A stretch of DNA of 64,000 nucleotides from Pseudomonas promysalinigenes (GTDB lineage: Bacteria > Pseudomonadota > Gammaproteobacteria > Pseudomonadales > Pseudomonadaceae), in assembly GCF_014269025.2 (NCBI RefSeq), contig NZ_CP077094.1, forward strand, positions 4,868,501 to 4,932,500, written 5' to 3'. The notes beneath the pieces are model-generated. The model made no database searches. It was not told the origin of the DNA and saw only the letters and a list, made by a program, of their open reading frames with translations. Position 1 is the first letter of the stretch; each line of letters starts with the position of its first letter. The position numbers and the translations under genes are program-made. Positions 18,156 through 25,983 of this stretch are shown here, in pieces.

Positions 18156-19997
18156 TCAGAAGGCGAAACAGGAGCAACCCAACGCGCCCCAGAAGCCTTG
18201 GAAGTCGTTGATCGGTACGCTCGAATGCCGCGCCTTTTCATGGCTGTGGGCATGTACCCCACAAGGCCCGACACACTGGTGCGCCACCGCTGCCAGCGAA
18301 GGTGTGCCTACCCGCCAATGCCCTGGCACCTTGGTCACCGGGGACCATTCCGGCAGCACTGGCACCTGGGCCGGGCCGAGCTTGTCGAACTCGGCAGCGG
18401 CGTACACCACCTTGCCGTCGACGATGGTCAGCACCGACTCGATACCCTTGATCGCCTCTTCTTCGACACTGAAGAAGTCCAGCGACAATGCCGCGAGGTC
18501 CGCAAGCTGGCCAACCTTGATCTGGCCTTTCTTGCCCTGCTCGCTGGAGAACCAGGCACTGCCCTGGGTAAACAGCTGCAAAGCGGTGTCGCGGCTCAGG
18601 CCTTGCGGGTAAAGCTCCATGCCGCCGACTGTCTTGCCGCTGACCAGCCAGTACAACGAAGTCCAAGGGTTGTAGCTGGACACACGGGTCGCATCAGTAC
18701 CTGCACCGACCGGCACGCCCATGTCGAGCATGCGCTGGATGGGTGGGGTCTGCTCGGCGGCCTTGGCACCGTAGCGGTCGACGAAGTACTCGCCCTGGAA
18801 GGCCATGCGGTCCTGAATGGCAATACCGCCGCCCAGTGCCCGCACGCGCTCGATGTTCTGCGGGGTGATGGTTTCGGCATGGTCGAAGAACCACGGCAGG
18901 CCATTGAACGGGATGTCGCGGTTGACCTTCTCGAACACGTCGAGCATGCGCGTGATCGATTCGTTATAGGTCGCGTGCAGGCGGAACGGCCAACGCTGCT
19001 CAACCAGGTGGCGCACCACCGGCTCCAGTTCTTCTTCCATGGTTTGCGGCAGGTCCGGGCGTGGTTCGAGGAAGTCCTCGAAGTCGGCGGCGGAGAACAC
19101 CAGCATCTCGCCAGCGCCATTGTGACGCAGGAAATCGGTGCCGCTGTGCAACTTGACGCTAGAAGTCCACTTCCTGAAGTCGTCCAATTCTTCCTTGGGC
19201 TTTTGAGTGAACAGGTTATAGGCAATGCGCACGGTCAGCTGGTCTTTGTCGGCCAGCTCCTGAATCACCGAGTAGTCGTCGGGGAAGTTCTGGTAGCCGC
19301 CGCCGGCGTCGATGGCGCTGGTAAGGCCCAGGCGGTTCAGTTCGCGCATGAACTGGCGGGTGGAGTTGACCTGGTACTCCAGGGGCAGCTTCGGCCCTTT
19401 GGCCAGGGTGGCGTAGAGGATCATCGCGTTGGGGCGCGCGATCAGCATGCCAGTGGGGTTGCCGAACTTGTCACGCTGGATTTCACCACCCGGCGGGTTG
19501 GGGGTGCTTTTGTCGTAGCCAACCGCCTTGAGCGCGGCGCGGTTGAGCAGTGCACGGTCATAGAGGTGCAGCAGGAACACCGGGGTGTCGGGCGCTGCCT
19601 GGTTGATCTCTTCGAGGGTCGGCATGCGTTTTTCGGCGAACTGGAATTCGTTCCAGCCACCGACCACCCGCACCCACTGCGGAGTCGGCGTGCGCGCTGC
19701 CTGGTCCTTGAGCATGCGCAGGGCATCGGCCACCGACGGCACGCCTTCCCAGCGCAGCTCCAGGTTGTAGTTCAGTCCGCCACGTATCAGGTGCAGGTGC
19801 GAGTCGTTAAGCCCCGGTATCACCCTACGCTGCTTGAGGTCGATGATCTGTGTGCCACTACCCTTGTGGGCCATGGCCTCAGCGTCGCTACCCACGGCGA
19901 TGAAGCGGCCTTCCTTGATGGCGACGGCGGTAGCAGTGGGGTTTTCGCGGTCAACGGTGTGCAGTTTGCCGTTGAACAGAATCAGGTCGGCGGTCAT
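18156..19997 (-). CDS. Amidohydrolase (YtcJ-like) with Cys/His-rich tail
   Basis: This 613-residue protein is an amidohydrolase_3 family metal hydrolase. It begins MTADLILFNGKLHTVDREN, then has the metal site GLNDSHLHLIRGG (~62-74), a His in RLHATYNESI, FDHAETI, and GAGTDATRVSSYNPW near the C-terminal metal Asp. Such enzymes hydrolyse amides or related C-N bonds; the substrate is unknown. Length is above the ~540 typical of YtcJ. The last ~45 residues add a tail with Cys-Val-Gly-Pro-Cys-Gly-Val-His-Ala-His-Ser-His and a terminal Gly-Cys-Ser-Cys. The gene lies last in a same-strand block of four enzyme genes. Confidence 0.9.
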   Translation of the reverse strand: MTADLILFNGKLHTVDRENPTATAVAIKEGRFIAVGSDAEAMAHKGSGTQIIDLKQRRVIPGLNDSHLHLIRGGLNYNLELRWEGVPSVADALRMLKDQAARTPTPQWVRVVGGWNEFQFAEKRMPTLEEINQAAPDTPVFLLHLYDRALLNRAALKAVGYDKSTPNPPGGEIQRDKFGNPTGMLIARPNAMILYATLAKGPKLPLEYQVNSTRQFMRELNRLGLTSAIDAGGGYQNFPDDYSVIQELADKDQLTVRIAYNLFTQKPKEELDDFRKWTSSVKLHSGTDFLRHNGAGEMLVFSAADFEDFLEPRPDLPQTMEEELEPVVRHLVEQRWPFRLHATYNESITRMLDVFEKVNRDIPFNGLPWFFDHAETITPQNIERVRALGGGIAIQDRMAFQGEYFVDRYGAKAAEQTPPIQRMLDMGVPVGAGTDATRVSSYNPWTSLYWLVSGKTVGGMELYPQGLSRDTALQLFTQGSAWFSSEQGKKGQIKVGQLADLAALSLDFFSVEEEAIKGIESVLTIVDGKVVYAAAEFDKLGPAQVPVLPEWSPVTKVPGHWRVGTPSLAAVAHQCVGPCGVHAHSHEKARHSSVPINDFQGFWGALGCSCFAF

Positions 19998-20076
19998 GGA
20001 GCCTCCTCGGGTAGATGTGCAGTGGGTTGTAGCAGGCTAGCCCAGCTCAGGTGCGCTGCTGGCCGAACCGGTAAAT

Positions 20077-20093
20077 GGGCCGCAATGCGGCCC
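20077..20093 (-). terminator. Short GC hairpin after the alpha/beta hydrolase gene
   Basis: GGGCCGC-AAT-GCGGCCC lies 8 bases past the hydrolase stop codon, between it and the amidohydrolase gene. The following sequence on the minus strand is only weakly T-rich, so termination may be partial and the block may still be co-transcribed. Confidence 0.45.
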
Positions 20094-20100
20094 GGTGCCC

Positions 20101-20919
20101 TCAGCGGCTGAGGAATGCCAGCAAGTCTTGATTCAGTTGCTGGGCATGGGTAACCGCGAACCCGTGCGGCGCCCCGGCATACACTTTCAGCTGCGCTCCT
20201 GGGATCATCTGTGCGGCCTGCTTGCCGGTGGTTTCGAACGGCACGATCTGGTCGTCATCGCCGTGGATCACCAGGGTTGGCACATCGATCTTGGCCATAT
20301 CTGGACGGAAGTCGGTTTCCGAGAAGGCTGTCACGCAATCCAGCGTGCCCTTGATCGAGGCCATCAGGGCAATGTTCAAGGTCTGGGTCTGTACCCCTTG
20401 GGAAACCTGCTGGCCATGGTTGATGCCATAGAACGGCGTAGCGAAATCAGCGATGAACTGGGCACGGTCGGCCAGCAAACCCTCGCGAATGCCTGCAAAT
20501 ACCGAGGGGTCGACGCCCTCGGGATTGTCATCGCGCTTACCGAACACAGGAGTCACCGCACCGAGCAGCACCAACCCGGCCACCCGCTCGCTACCGTGGC
20601 GGGCGATGTAGCGGCTTACATCCCCACCGCCCATGGAAAAGCCCACCAGGGTTACATCGCGCAGGTCGAGGTGTTCGATCAGCTCGGCGATGTCGTCGGC
20701 GAAAGTGTCGTAGTCATAACCGGTCCAAGGCTGGCTGGAACGGCCAAAGCCACGGCGGTCGAACGCGATGGTGCGGTAGCCCCGGCTGGCCAGGAACTCC
20801 ATCTGCGAATCCCACATGTCAGCGTCCAGTGGCCAACCGTGGCTGAACAGCACCGGCTTGCCAGTGCCCCAGTCCTTGTAATAGAGGGAAGTGCCATCGC
20901 GGGTAACGAGAGTGGTCAT
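20101..20919 (-). CDS. Alpha/beta hydrolase (non-haem chloroperoxidase type)
   Basis: This 272-residue alpha/beta hydrolase carries the full catalytic triad: Ser in VGFSMGGGD (~95), Asp in IHGDDDQIVP and His in GAPHGFAVTH. The N-terminal strand YKDWGTGKPVLFSHGWPLDADMW and the oxyanion HGW are typical of cofactor-free haloperoxidases and arylesterases. It may be an esterase or perhydrolase; chloroperoxidase activity of this family is often incidental. AAGGAG lies upstream of the ATG. It is 37 bases downstream of the ABM gene. Confidence 0.93.
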   Translation of the reverse strand: MTTLVTRDGTSLYYKDWGTGKPVLFSHGWPLDADMWDSQMEFLASRGYRTIAFDRRGFGRSSQPWTGYDYDTFADDIAELIEHLDLRDVTLVGFSMGGGDVSRYIARHGSERVAGLVLLGAVTPVFGKRDDNPEGVDPSVFAGIREGLLADRAQFIADFATPFYGINHGQQVSQGVQTQTLNIALMASIKGTLDCVTAFSETDFRPDMAKIDVPTLVIHGDDDQIVPFETTGKQAAQMIPGAQLKVYAGAPHGFAVTHAQQLNQDLLAFLSR

Positions 20920-20956
20920 GTCGATATCTCCTTGCAGGTTTGAGGGCTAAGGCGGC

Positions 20957-21523
20957 TTAGCCGCGCAGCCAGTTGGCACAGCGACGGGTGGCCCACGGCA
21001 TGATGTAGAACACCACGGGCAGGATGACGAACAAGTTACCGATCAAATTGCCGAGAACCGGGCCGCCCAACAGCGGGAAGCGGGCGAACAACGGCGCCAG
21101 CAACTGCGGCACCACCAGGGTCATCGGGCAGATCACCAGGTAGGTCAGCAGCGCCTGCTTCCAGCGCGGCGGTTGGGCCGAATTGACGCTCGGCGGGGTG
21201 AACCAGAACTCCGGGTCTTCATGAACCTGGGTGTGATCGCCCCCATCGAGCAACGGCAGTACCTCATCGACCAGCGCCTGACGCTCTTGCGAGTTGACCC
21301 AAGCCTGCAGCTGGCTTGCATCGGCAAAGCGCACTACGGTGGTGAAGTGTAGGCCGCCTGCATCGGGTCGGATGACATTGACGTCCAGATGCCCGGGCTG
21401 GCGGCGAGCGGCGCTGACGGTGCGCTTGAGCCACGCCTCGTATTCACTCAGTGATTCGGCGCGCGCCTTGTGCTGGATGACCAGGGTCACCACGTTGCGA
21501 TTGTCTTGGAATGCGGTGTTCAT
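20957..21523 (-). CDS. Antibiotic biosynthesis monooxygenase (ABM) domain protein with membrane anchor
   Basis: This 188-residue protein has an ABM ferredoxin-like domain (~residues 10-105: VVTLVIQHKARAESLSEYEAWLKRTV..GHLDVNVIRP..HFTTVVRFAD). Two C-terminal hydrophobic helices follow (ALLTYLVICPMTLVVPQLL and VLGNLIGNLFVILPVVFYIM). ABM domains act as cofactor-free monooxygenases or haem/quinone-handling enzymes; the membrane tail suggests a membrane-associated substrate. The ATG at 21523 follows GAGGAA by 7 bases. The frame extends upstream without similarity. It sits between the isochorismatase-like and alpha/beta hydrolase genes. Confidence 0.88.
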   Translation of the reverse strand: MNTAFQDNRNVVTLVIQHKARAESLSEYEAWLKRTVSAARRQPGHLDVNVIRPDAGGLHFTTVVRFADASQLQAWVNSQERQALVDEVLPLLDGGDHTQVHEDPEFWFTPPSVNSAQPPRWKQALLTYLVICPMTLVVPQLLAPLFARFPLLGGPVLGNLIGNLFVILPVVFYIMPWATRRCANWLRG

Positions 21524-21639
21524 CGGCGTTCCTCGGGATGACTTGCCCGCATCCACTGGGCTACGGCGCACGGGCGGTAGATCTGCTGAGTGGGTGGCCG
21601 CTGTCGGGCACCGTATGGCGGTGCCCGCTGGCGGTCGGC

Positions 21640-22269
21640 TTACTTGCCGGCGTTGAAGGCGTTGTAGCTGGTCATCAGGTTGCGGTAGTCCGGGATGTGG
21701 TTGGAGCACAGCGCTGCCAGCCCCTCGACATCGTTGCGCCAGTCGCGGTGCAGCTCGCAGGCCACGCCGAACCAGGTCATCAGTTGCGCACCGGCCTGGC
21801 TCATGCGGTCGTGGGCAGCATCACGGGTCATGGCGTTGAAGGTGCCCGAGGCATCGGTGACCACGAACACATCGAACTCTTCCTCCAAGGCCGACAGCGC
21901 CGGGAAAGCCACGCACACTTCAGTCACCACGCCAGCGATGATCAGCTGCTTCTTGCCGGTGGCCTTCACTGCCTTGACGAAATCTTCGTTGTCCCAGGCG
22001 TTGATCTGGCCAGGGCGGGCGATGTACGGGGCATCCGGGAACAGTGCTTTCAGTTCCGGTACCAGCGGGCCATTGGGGCCTTGCTCGAAGCTGGTGGTGA
22101 GAATGGTCGGCAGGTTGAAGAACTTGGCGAGGTCTGCCAGGGCCAGCACGTTGTTCTTGAACGCATCTGGCTCGATGTCGCGGACCAGCGACAGCAGACC
22201 AGCCTGGTGGTCGACCAGCAGTACGGCAGCGTCGTCTTTGTTCAGGCGGTTGTATTTGAAGTTGGTCAT
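21640..22269 (-). CDS. Isochorismatase-family hydrolase (YcaC-like)
   Basis: This 209-residue cysteine hydrolase resembles YcaC. The catalytic Asp lies in AVLLVDHQAGLLSLVRD, and the nucleophilic Cys in IAGVVTEVCVAFPALSA, with the preceding cis-peptide Val-Val. YcaC-like proteins form octamers and have no firmly known substrate. The ATG at 22269 follows AGGAG by 8 bases. It is the first gene of the four-gene minus-strand block. An inverted repeat, CGTTCC-N6-GGAACG, lies 110 bp upstream. Confidence 0.92.
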   Translation of the reverse strand: MTNFKYNRLNKDDAAVLLVDHQAGLLSLVRDIEPDAFKNNVLALADLAKFFNLPTILTTSFEQGPNGPLVPELKALFPDAPYIARPGQINAWDNEDFVKAVKATGKKQLIIAGVVTEVCVAFPALSALEEEFDVFVVTDASGTFNAMTRDAAHDRMSQAGAQLMTWFGVACELHRDWRNDVEGLAALCSNHIPDYRNLMTSYNAFNAGK

Positions 22270-22570
22270 GGTGGTAGCTCCTAAGGATTTGCTTGTCGGT
22301 AAGTTGGGTGTTTCGCGTTGATGGGAGAAGATTAAAACCAACACCTTTTGGCCGATAGACCATGTTTTTTGGCTTTAGCGTTCCATTTAAGGAACGATGG
22401 ATTGGCGTTAGTTTTGCCTGCCTCGCGAGAACGTCGGCACACATAGCAACAGCTCGCGACATCCAATCCCTCGAATGCTGTAGGACATTTCCGAAACTGC
22501 CCCTACCCCGAAAATAACGGCCTCCTGGCTGCTAGGTTCCAGGCTTCCATCTTCAAAACAGAGGTGAGCC
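22270..22570. promoter_or_regulatory. Divergent intergenic region with operator-like inverted repeat
   Basis: This 301-bp region separates the isochorismatase-like gene from the PAAR effector gene and should hold both promoters. A perfect inverted repeat, CGTTCC-ATTTAA-GGAACG, lies at 22379-22396. I see no small gene here. Which promoter the repeat serves is not evident. Confidence 0.5.
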
Positions 22571-23983
22571 ATGAGCCAACGCATGAACATTTTCGGCCGG
22601 GGTCAAGGCCTGGACGGCGACCAAACCACCACCGGCGCCGTCTGTATTGCCGGTAAGGCCAGGGGCCGCGTCCACGGCAGTGACTGGCTGCTCACAGGCG
22701 ACCAGACCACCGCCTGCCCGCGCTGCGGTGAAGCGGGTACCATCATCGAAGGCGAGCCACGCTGGAGGCAGGACAACATCCCCACAGCTTTGGATGGCGC
22801 CCTGGTGAAGTGCGGGTGTCCGCTGGGCGACAATCGTGTCATTGCCCCGCTGCACCAACGCCCCGCTCCCCGCCAAACGCCTGCGCCGACAGCCGCCTTT
22901 GAGGCGCCTGCACAAGCCCGCGCCAATACGTCCGTGAGGGAGACCTACTCGCCCCAGACACTCCAGCCATCGCCGGTATCGCAAGGCATGGAGCCTGGCT
23001 TCTATATCATCCCGCGTTGCATGACGTACCAGGAGCTCCTGCTTGAGCTCGGCGCGCCACAGGCCAACCTGCCGCGCTCGCTTCTGGAGCGCCTGAATCC
23101 GACCTATCAGCAGGGGTTCAAGGCGGGAGAGATCTTCGTGATCGGCGACGGCCTGAGTCGACCGGTCTGTACCCAGGAAGAGTTGCATGCGATGAGCGCG
23201 GCGAAACAGGCGCGGGAGGCGTTGGCGAGCCTGACGCCGGAAGAGGCGGAATTCATGGTGCGGCATCAGGCGGAAATTGCAGGGTGGCTCAGCGAAATTA
23301 GCCTCTCAGTCGGAGTGAGTGAAGCGATGATGGCAAAGTCGCTGGGCGACATAACCCTTATCTTGCGAAAGATTGAAGAGTTGCATCAGCAGCAATTTGC
23401 CAAGCACGGACACCTGCGGAGTCGTGGGTTTTTCGCCGAACGCATGAAGCTGCTCAAACAATTAGATACGGCCCTCAAAGCAACCGTGCTGAACAAGCGC
23501 CTTGACCTTGGCAATTATGAAAGGTTGCGTCGGGATTTGGGCATCTCATCAAAAAGCCTGGTTCATCACTGGAGCAAAGCAGGGACACCTGGCCAGATCC
23601 CCGGATACTCAAAACACCTGGATAAACTGGCAAGCATTTCCAAGTATTTGAAGGCAGGGGGGCGTATAGGCATTGGCATTGGTGGTGTTGGCTCGGTAGT
23701 GAAAATTTCCGACGTGTGCCGAGCGGGCGATGCCAGGGCCTGCGAAAAAGTCAAAGTTACTGAGGCAGGGAATTTCTCCGGTGGCTTGGCCGGGGGCTGG
23801 GCTGGAGGCAAGGCGGGAGCTAAAGCTGCTGCAAAAGTTTGCTGGAGAATCGGACATCCTAAAGCCGTGTTCATATGCGGAATAGCCATAACCGGGGCGG
23901 GAGCTTACCTCGGAAGCACTAAAGGGATGAAGTACGGCGAGGAATTTTCGGACCTGATCTTCGAGACGCTTCACGATGACTGA
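22571..23983 (+). CDS. PAAR-domain type VI secretion effector, putative pore-forming toxin
   Basis: This 470-residue protein looks like a specialised type VI secretion spike-tip effector. Residues 1-95 are PAAR-like, with repeated GDQTT motifs and Cys-rich turns (ACPRC, LVKCGCPLGDNRVIAP). Residues ~95-140 form a Pro/Ala-rich linker. Residues ~141-195 resemble a LysM-type module (MTYQELLLEL...LNPTYQQGFKAGEIFVIGD), and 200-355 are helical. Residues 360-450 hold three Gly-zipper-like hydrophobic stretches (GGRIGIGIGGVG; GGLAGGWAGGKAGAKAA; CGIAITGAGAYLG). I infer a membrane-inserting toxin. No other type VI genes are in the window. The downstream gene overlaps it by 8 bases, as immunity genes often do. 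GC content drops in the 3' part. Confidence 0.78.
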   Translation: MSQRMNIFGRGQGLDGDQTTTGAVCIAGKARGRVHGSDWLLTGDQTTACPRCGEAGTIIEGEPRWRQDNIPTALDGALVKCGCPLGDNRVIAPLHQRPAPRQTPAPTAAFEAPAQARANTSVRETYSPQTLQPSPVSQGMEPGFYIIPRCMTYQELLLELGAPQANLPRSLLERLNPTYQQGFKAGEIFVIGDGLSRPVCTQEELHAMSAAKQAREALASLTPEEAEFMVRHQAEIAGWLSEISLSVGVSEAMMAKSLGDITLILRKIEELHQQQFAKHGHLRSRGFFAERMKLLKQLDTALKATVLNKRLDLGNYERLRRDLGISSKSLVHHWSKAGTPGQIPGYSKHLDKLASISKYLKAGGRIGIGIGGVGSVVKISDVCRAGDARACEKVKVTEAGNFSGGLAGGWAGGKAGAKAAAKVCWRIGHPKAVFICGIAITGAGAYLGSTKGMKYGEEFSDLIFETLHDD

Positions 23984-24353
23984 TCAACTCGACGTCAAAG
24001 TTAAGCTTTTTTTACTGGCCGCTCCATTCTGTCTCAGCTTGATCGGGCTTTCATTAGATCTCTATATTGCCTGCAGCCGGGATTTCAAAGTAATGACTTC
24101 AGCACTTCAAAGGAGTGACTGCCTACCCTTTGCGAAATTTTTGTATGGGCAGCAAGGCTTAAGATCCAAAACCCTCATCATCTCCGTGATATCAAGCGAG
24201 CTTATGTTCCCTAACGCCAGAATTCGCCGAGGATCACTGGATGCTCAGGACTATCTAGAATTCCCCAAAGGTCTGAGAACAAGGTTGGTCATCGCCGCTT
24301 GGTTTAATATAGCTGGCTTCACTTGGCTGATCGTAAACGGCTTCATCCTATAA
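23976..24353 (+). CDS. Small membrane protein, putative immunity to the PAAR effector
   Basis: I do not recognise this 125-residue protein. It has a hydrophobic segment at ~10-32 (LFLLAAPFCLSLIGLSLDLYIA) and another at ~104-125 (LVIAAWFNIAGFTWLIVNGFIL) ending at the C-terminus. The middle loop of about 70 residues carries two Cys or so and many basic residues. Its ATG lies inside the last codons of the effector gene (ATGACTGA overlap), so translation is coupled. A membrane immunity protein is what a pore-forming toxin would need. Base composition is AT-richer than the flanks, suggesting transfer together with the toxin end. Confidence 0.7.
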   Translation: MTDQLDVKVKLFLLAAPFCLSLIGLSLDLYIACSRDFKVMTSALQRSDCLPFAKFLYGQQGLRSKTLIISVISSELMFPNARIRRGSLDAQDYLEFPKGLRTRLVIAAWFNIAGFTWLIVNGFIL

Positions 24354-24508
24354 CTGTAAAAAGCGGGAGTGAAAAATACGGAGAACCAAGCAAGCCGTTG
24401 TCGAGGCCAGTCAACGGCCTGCTATTTCGAATCGAGAGCGCCCCATTGCCTGCTACCTCAACCTGCTCTATTACTACGCACAGCCCTCCCCTCACCCCCG
24501 AGACTTCC

Positions 24509-25936
24509 ATGCTGGCGTTCATCCAGTCGTCCCCGTTGTTGCTCGGCACCGCCCTGATCCTGCTAGACCTTGTGCTCTGGCAGCTGATCCCTATCCAGCG
24601 CCGGGCCTGGCGCATCGGCACGCGGCTGGTGATCTTCCTGCTGTTCAGCGCGGTGCTGGTGGCTGCCGGGATGAGCCCGCTGCAACCGCCGCCGTGGCCC
24701 GACGATGTCTCGCGCAACCTGATCGCCACGGTATTGGCCATTGGCTGGTGGCTGTTCGGCGCGCGCACGGTGACGGTGGTGTTCGGCTTACTGCTGGGCG
24801 CGCGCAGCAGCCATGGTGGCCGCTTGCTGCAGGATGTACTGGGGGCGTTGATCTTTCTGGCGGCCGTGGTGGCCGCCGCCGGCTATGTGCTGCAACTGCC
24901 GGTCAAAGGCCTGCTGGCCACTTCGGGGGTGATGGCCATTGTCATCGGCCTGGCGCTGCAGAGCACACTGGCCGACGTTTTCAGTGGCATCGTGCTGAAC
25001 ACCACGCGGCCCTATCAGATTGGCGATTCGATCTCCATCGACGGCACCGAGGGCAAGGTGTTGGATATCGACTGGCGCGCCACGCGCCTGCTGACCGGCA
25101 GTGGCAGCCTGGCGGTGGTGCCAAACTCGGTGGCGGCCAAGGCAAGGTTGCTCAACCACAGTCGCCCGGCCGATGTGAATGGGGTGTCGATCAGCGTGGT
25201 AGTACCAGCCAAGGTACGGCCCAAACGGGTTTTCGATGCGTTGGAGAAGGCTTTGCAAGGCACCAGTGCGATTCTTGCCTCACCCAAACCCAAGGTCACG
25301 GTGAAAACCTCGACCTTGGACTCGGTGGAGTATGAAGCCAGCGGTTTCATTGCGGACATGGCTGGCAAGAACGACGCGCGCAACCAGCTGTTCGACCTGG
25401 CGCATCGTCACCTGGAAGCCAGCGGGGTGATGTGGAACGTCGACTTGGCTACACCGCCACGCAGCCGCCAGCGCGAGGTGCTGGACGAGGTGCGGGTTTT
25501 CCGTTCGCTCAGCAGTGAAGAGCGCGATGCGTTGAGCCAGCGCATGACGGCCGTGGAATACCTGGCAGACCAGGTGATTCTGGAGGTCGGTGAGCAGTCA
25601 GATCATCTGCTGGTGATTGGCAGCGGTGTTGTGTCAGCGTCTGTGCGCGATGGCGACAAGCTGCTGGAAGCAGGGCGAATGGGGCCAGGTGAGGTGCTGG
25701 GGATCGAGGGGATCATCGACGAGGACGACTCGATGGCCGAGTTCCGCACGCTGACCAGTTGCGTGTTGTACCGGATCGACAAGCAGCAGGTGAAAAGCTG
25801 TTTGCAGCAGCGCGGCGATGTTCAGACGGCGTTGAGCAAGTTGCAGCGGTTCCGCCAGCAGAGCCGAGAGTCGTTACTGCTGCAGAAGCCGGCTTTGGTC
25901 AAGAAAGGCGGCTTCCTCAGTTGGCTGCATAAATAG
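24509..25936 (+). CDS. Mechanosensitive channel (MscS family) with cyclic-nucleotide-binding domain
   Basis: This 475-residue inner-membrane protein has four N-terminal hydrophobic helices, then the MscS pore and beta domain. The pore helix is VKGLLATSGVMAIVIGLALQSTLADVFSGIVLN, followed by RPYQIGDSISIDGTEGKVLDIDWRATRL (~residues 135-215). The C-terminal part (~330-450) is a cNMP-binding-like fold (VFRSLSSEERDALSQRM..VILEVGEQSDHLLVIGSG..GEVLGIEGIID). Channels of this type may be gated by nucleotide rather than by tension alone. The ATG at 24509 begins MLAFIQSSPLLLG. The frame continues upstream to 24323 without similarity. A 155-bp gap with no recognisable feature separates it from the immunity gene. 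Confidence 0.9.
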   Translation: MLAFIQSSPLLLGTALILLDLVLWQLIPIQRRAWRIGTRLVIFLLFSAVLVAAGMSPLQPPPWPDDVSRNLIATVLAIGWWLFGARTVTVVFGLLLGARSSHGGRLLQDVLGALIFLAAVVAAAGYVLQLPVKGLLATSGVMAIVIGLALQSTLADVFSGIVLNTTRPYQIGDSISIDGTEGKVLDIDWRATRLLTGSGSLAVVPNSVAAKARLLNHSRPADVNGVSISVVVPAKVRPKRVFDALEKALQGTSAILASPKPKVTVKTSTLDSVEYEASGFIADMAGKNDARNQLFDLAHRHLEASGVMWNVDLATPPRSRQREVLDEVRVFRSLSSEERDALSQRMTAVEYLADQVILEVGEQSDHLLVIGSGVVSASVRDGDKLLEAGRMGPGEVLGIEGIIDEDDSMAEFRTLTSCVLYRIDKQQVKSCLQQRGDVQTALSKLQRFRQQSRESLLLQKPALVKKGGFLSWLHK

Positions 25937-25945
25937 TCCTGTAGC

Positions 25946-25978
25946 GGCCTCTTCGCGGTGACTCGTCACGAAGAGGCC
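25946..25978. terminator. Long hairpin between convergent genes
   Basis: GGCCTCTTC pairs with GAAGAGGCC, and inside it GTGAC pairs with GTCAC around a TC loop, with a three-base bulge. It lies between the MscS-type gene and amaA, whose 3' ends converge. It is probably a REP-derived bidirectional end. Confidence 0.55.
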
Positions 25979-25983
25979 ATGAC

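Noticed and set aside
18132..20111. 659-codon open frame antisense to the amidohydrolase
   Set aside because: Shadow frame; the minus-strand frame has clear metal-site motifs.
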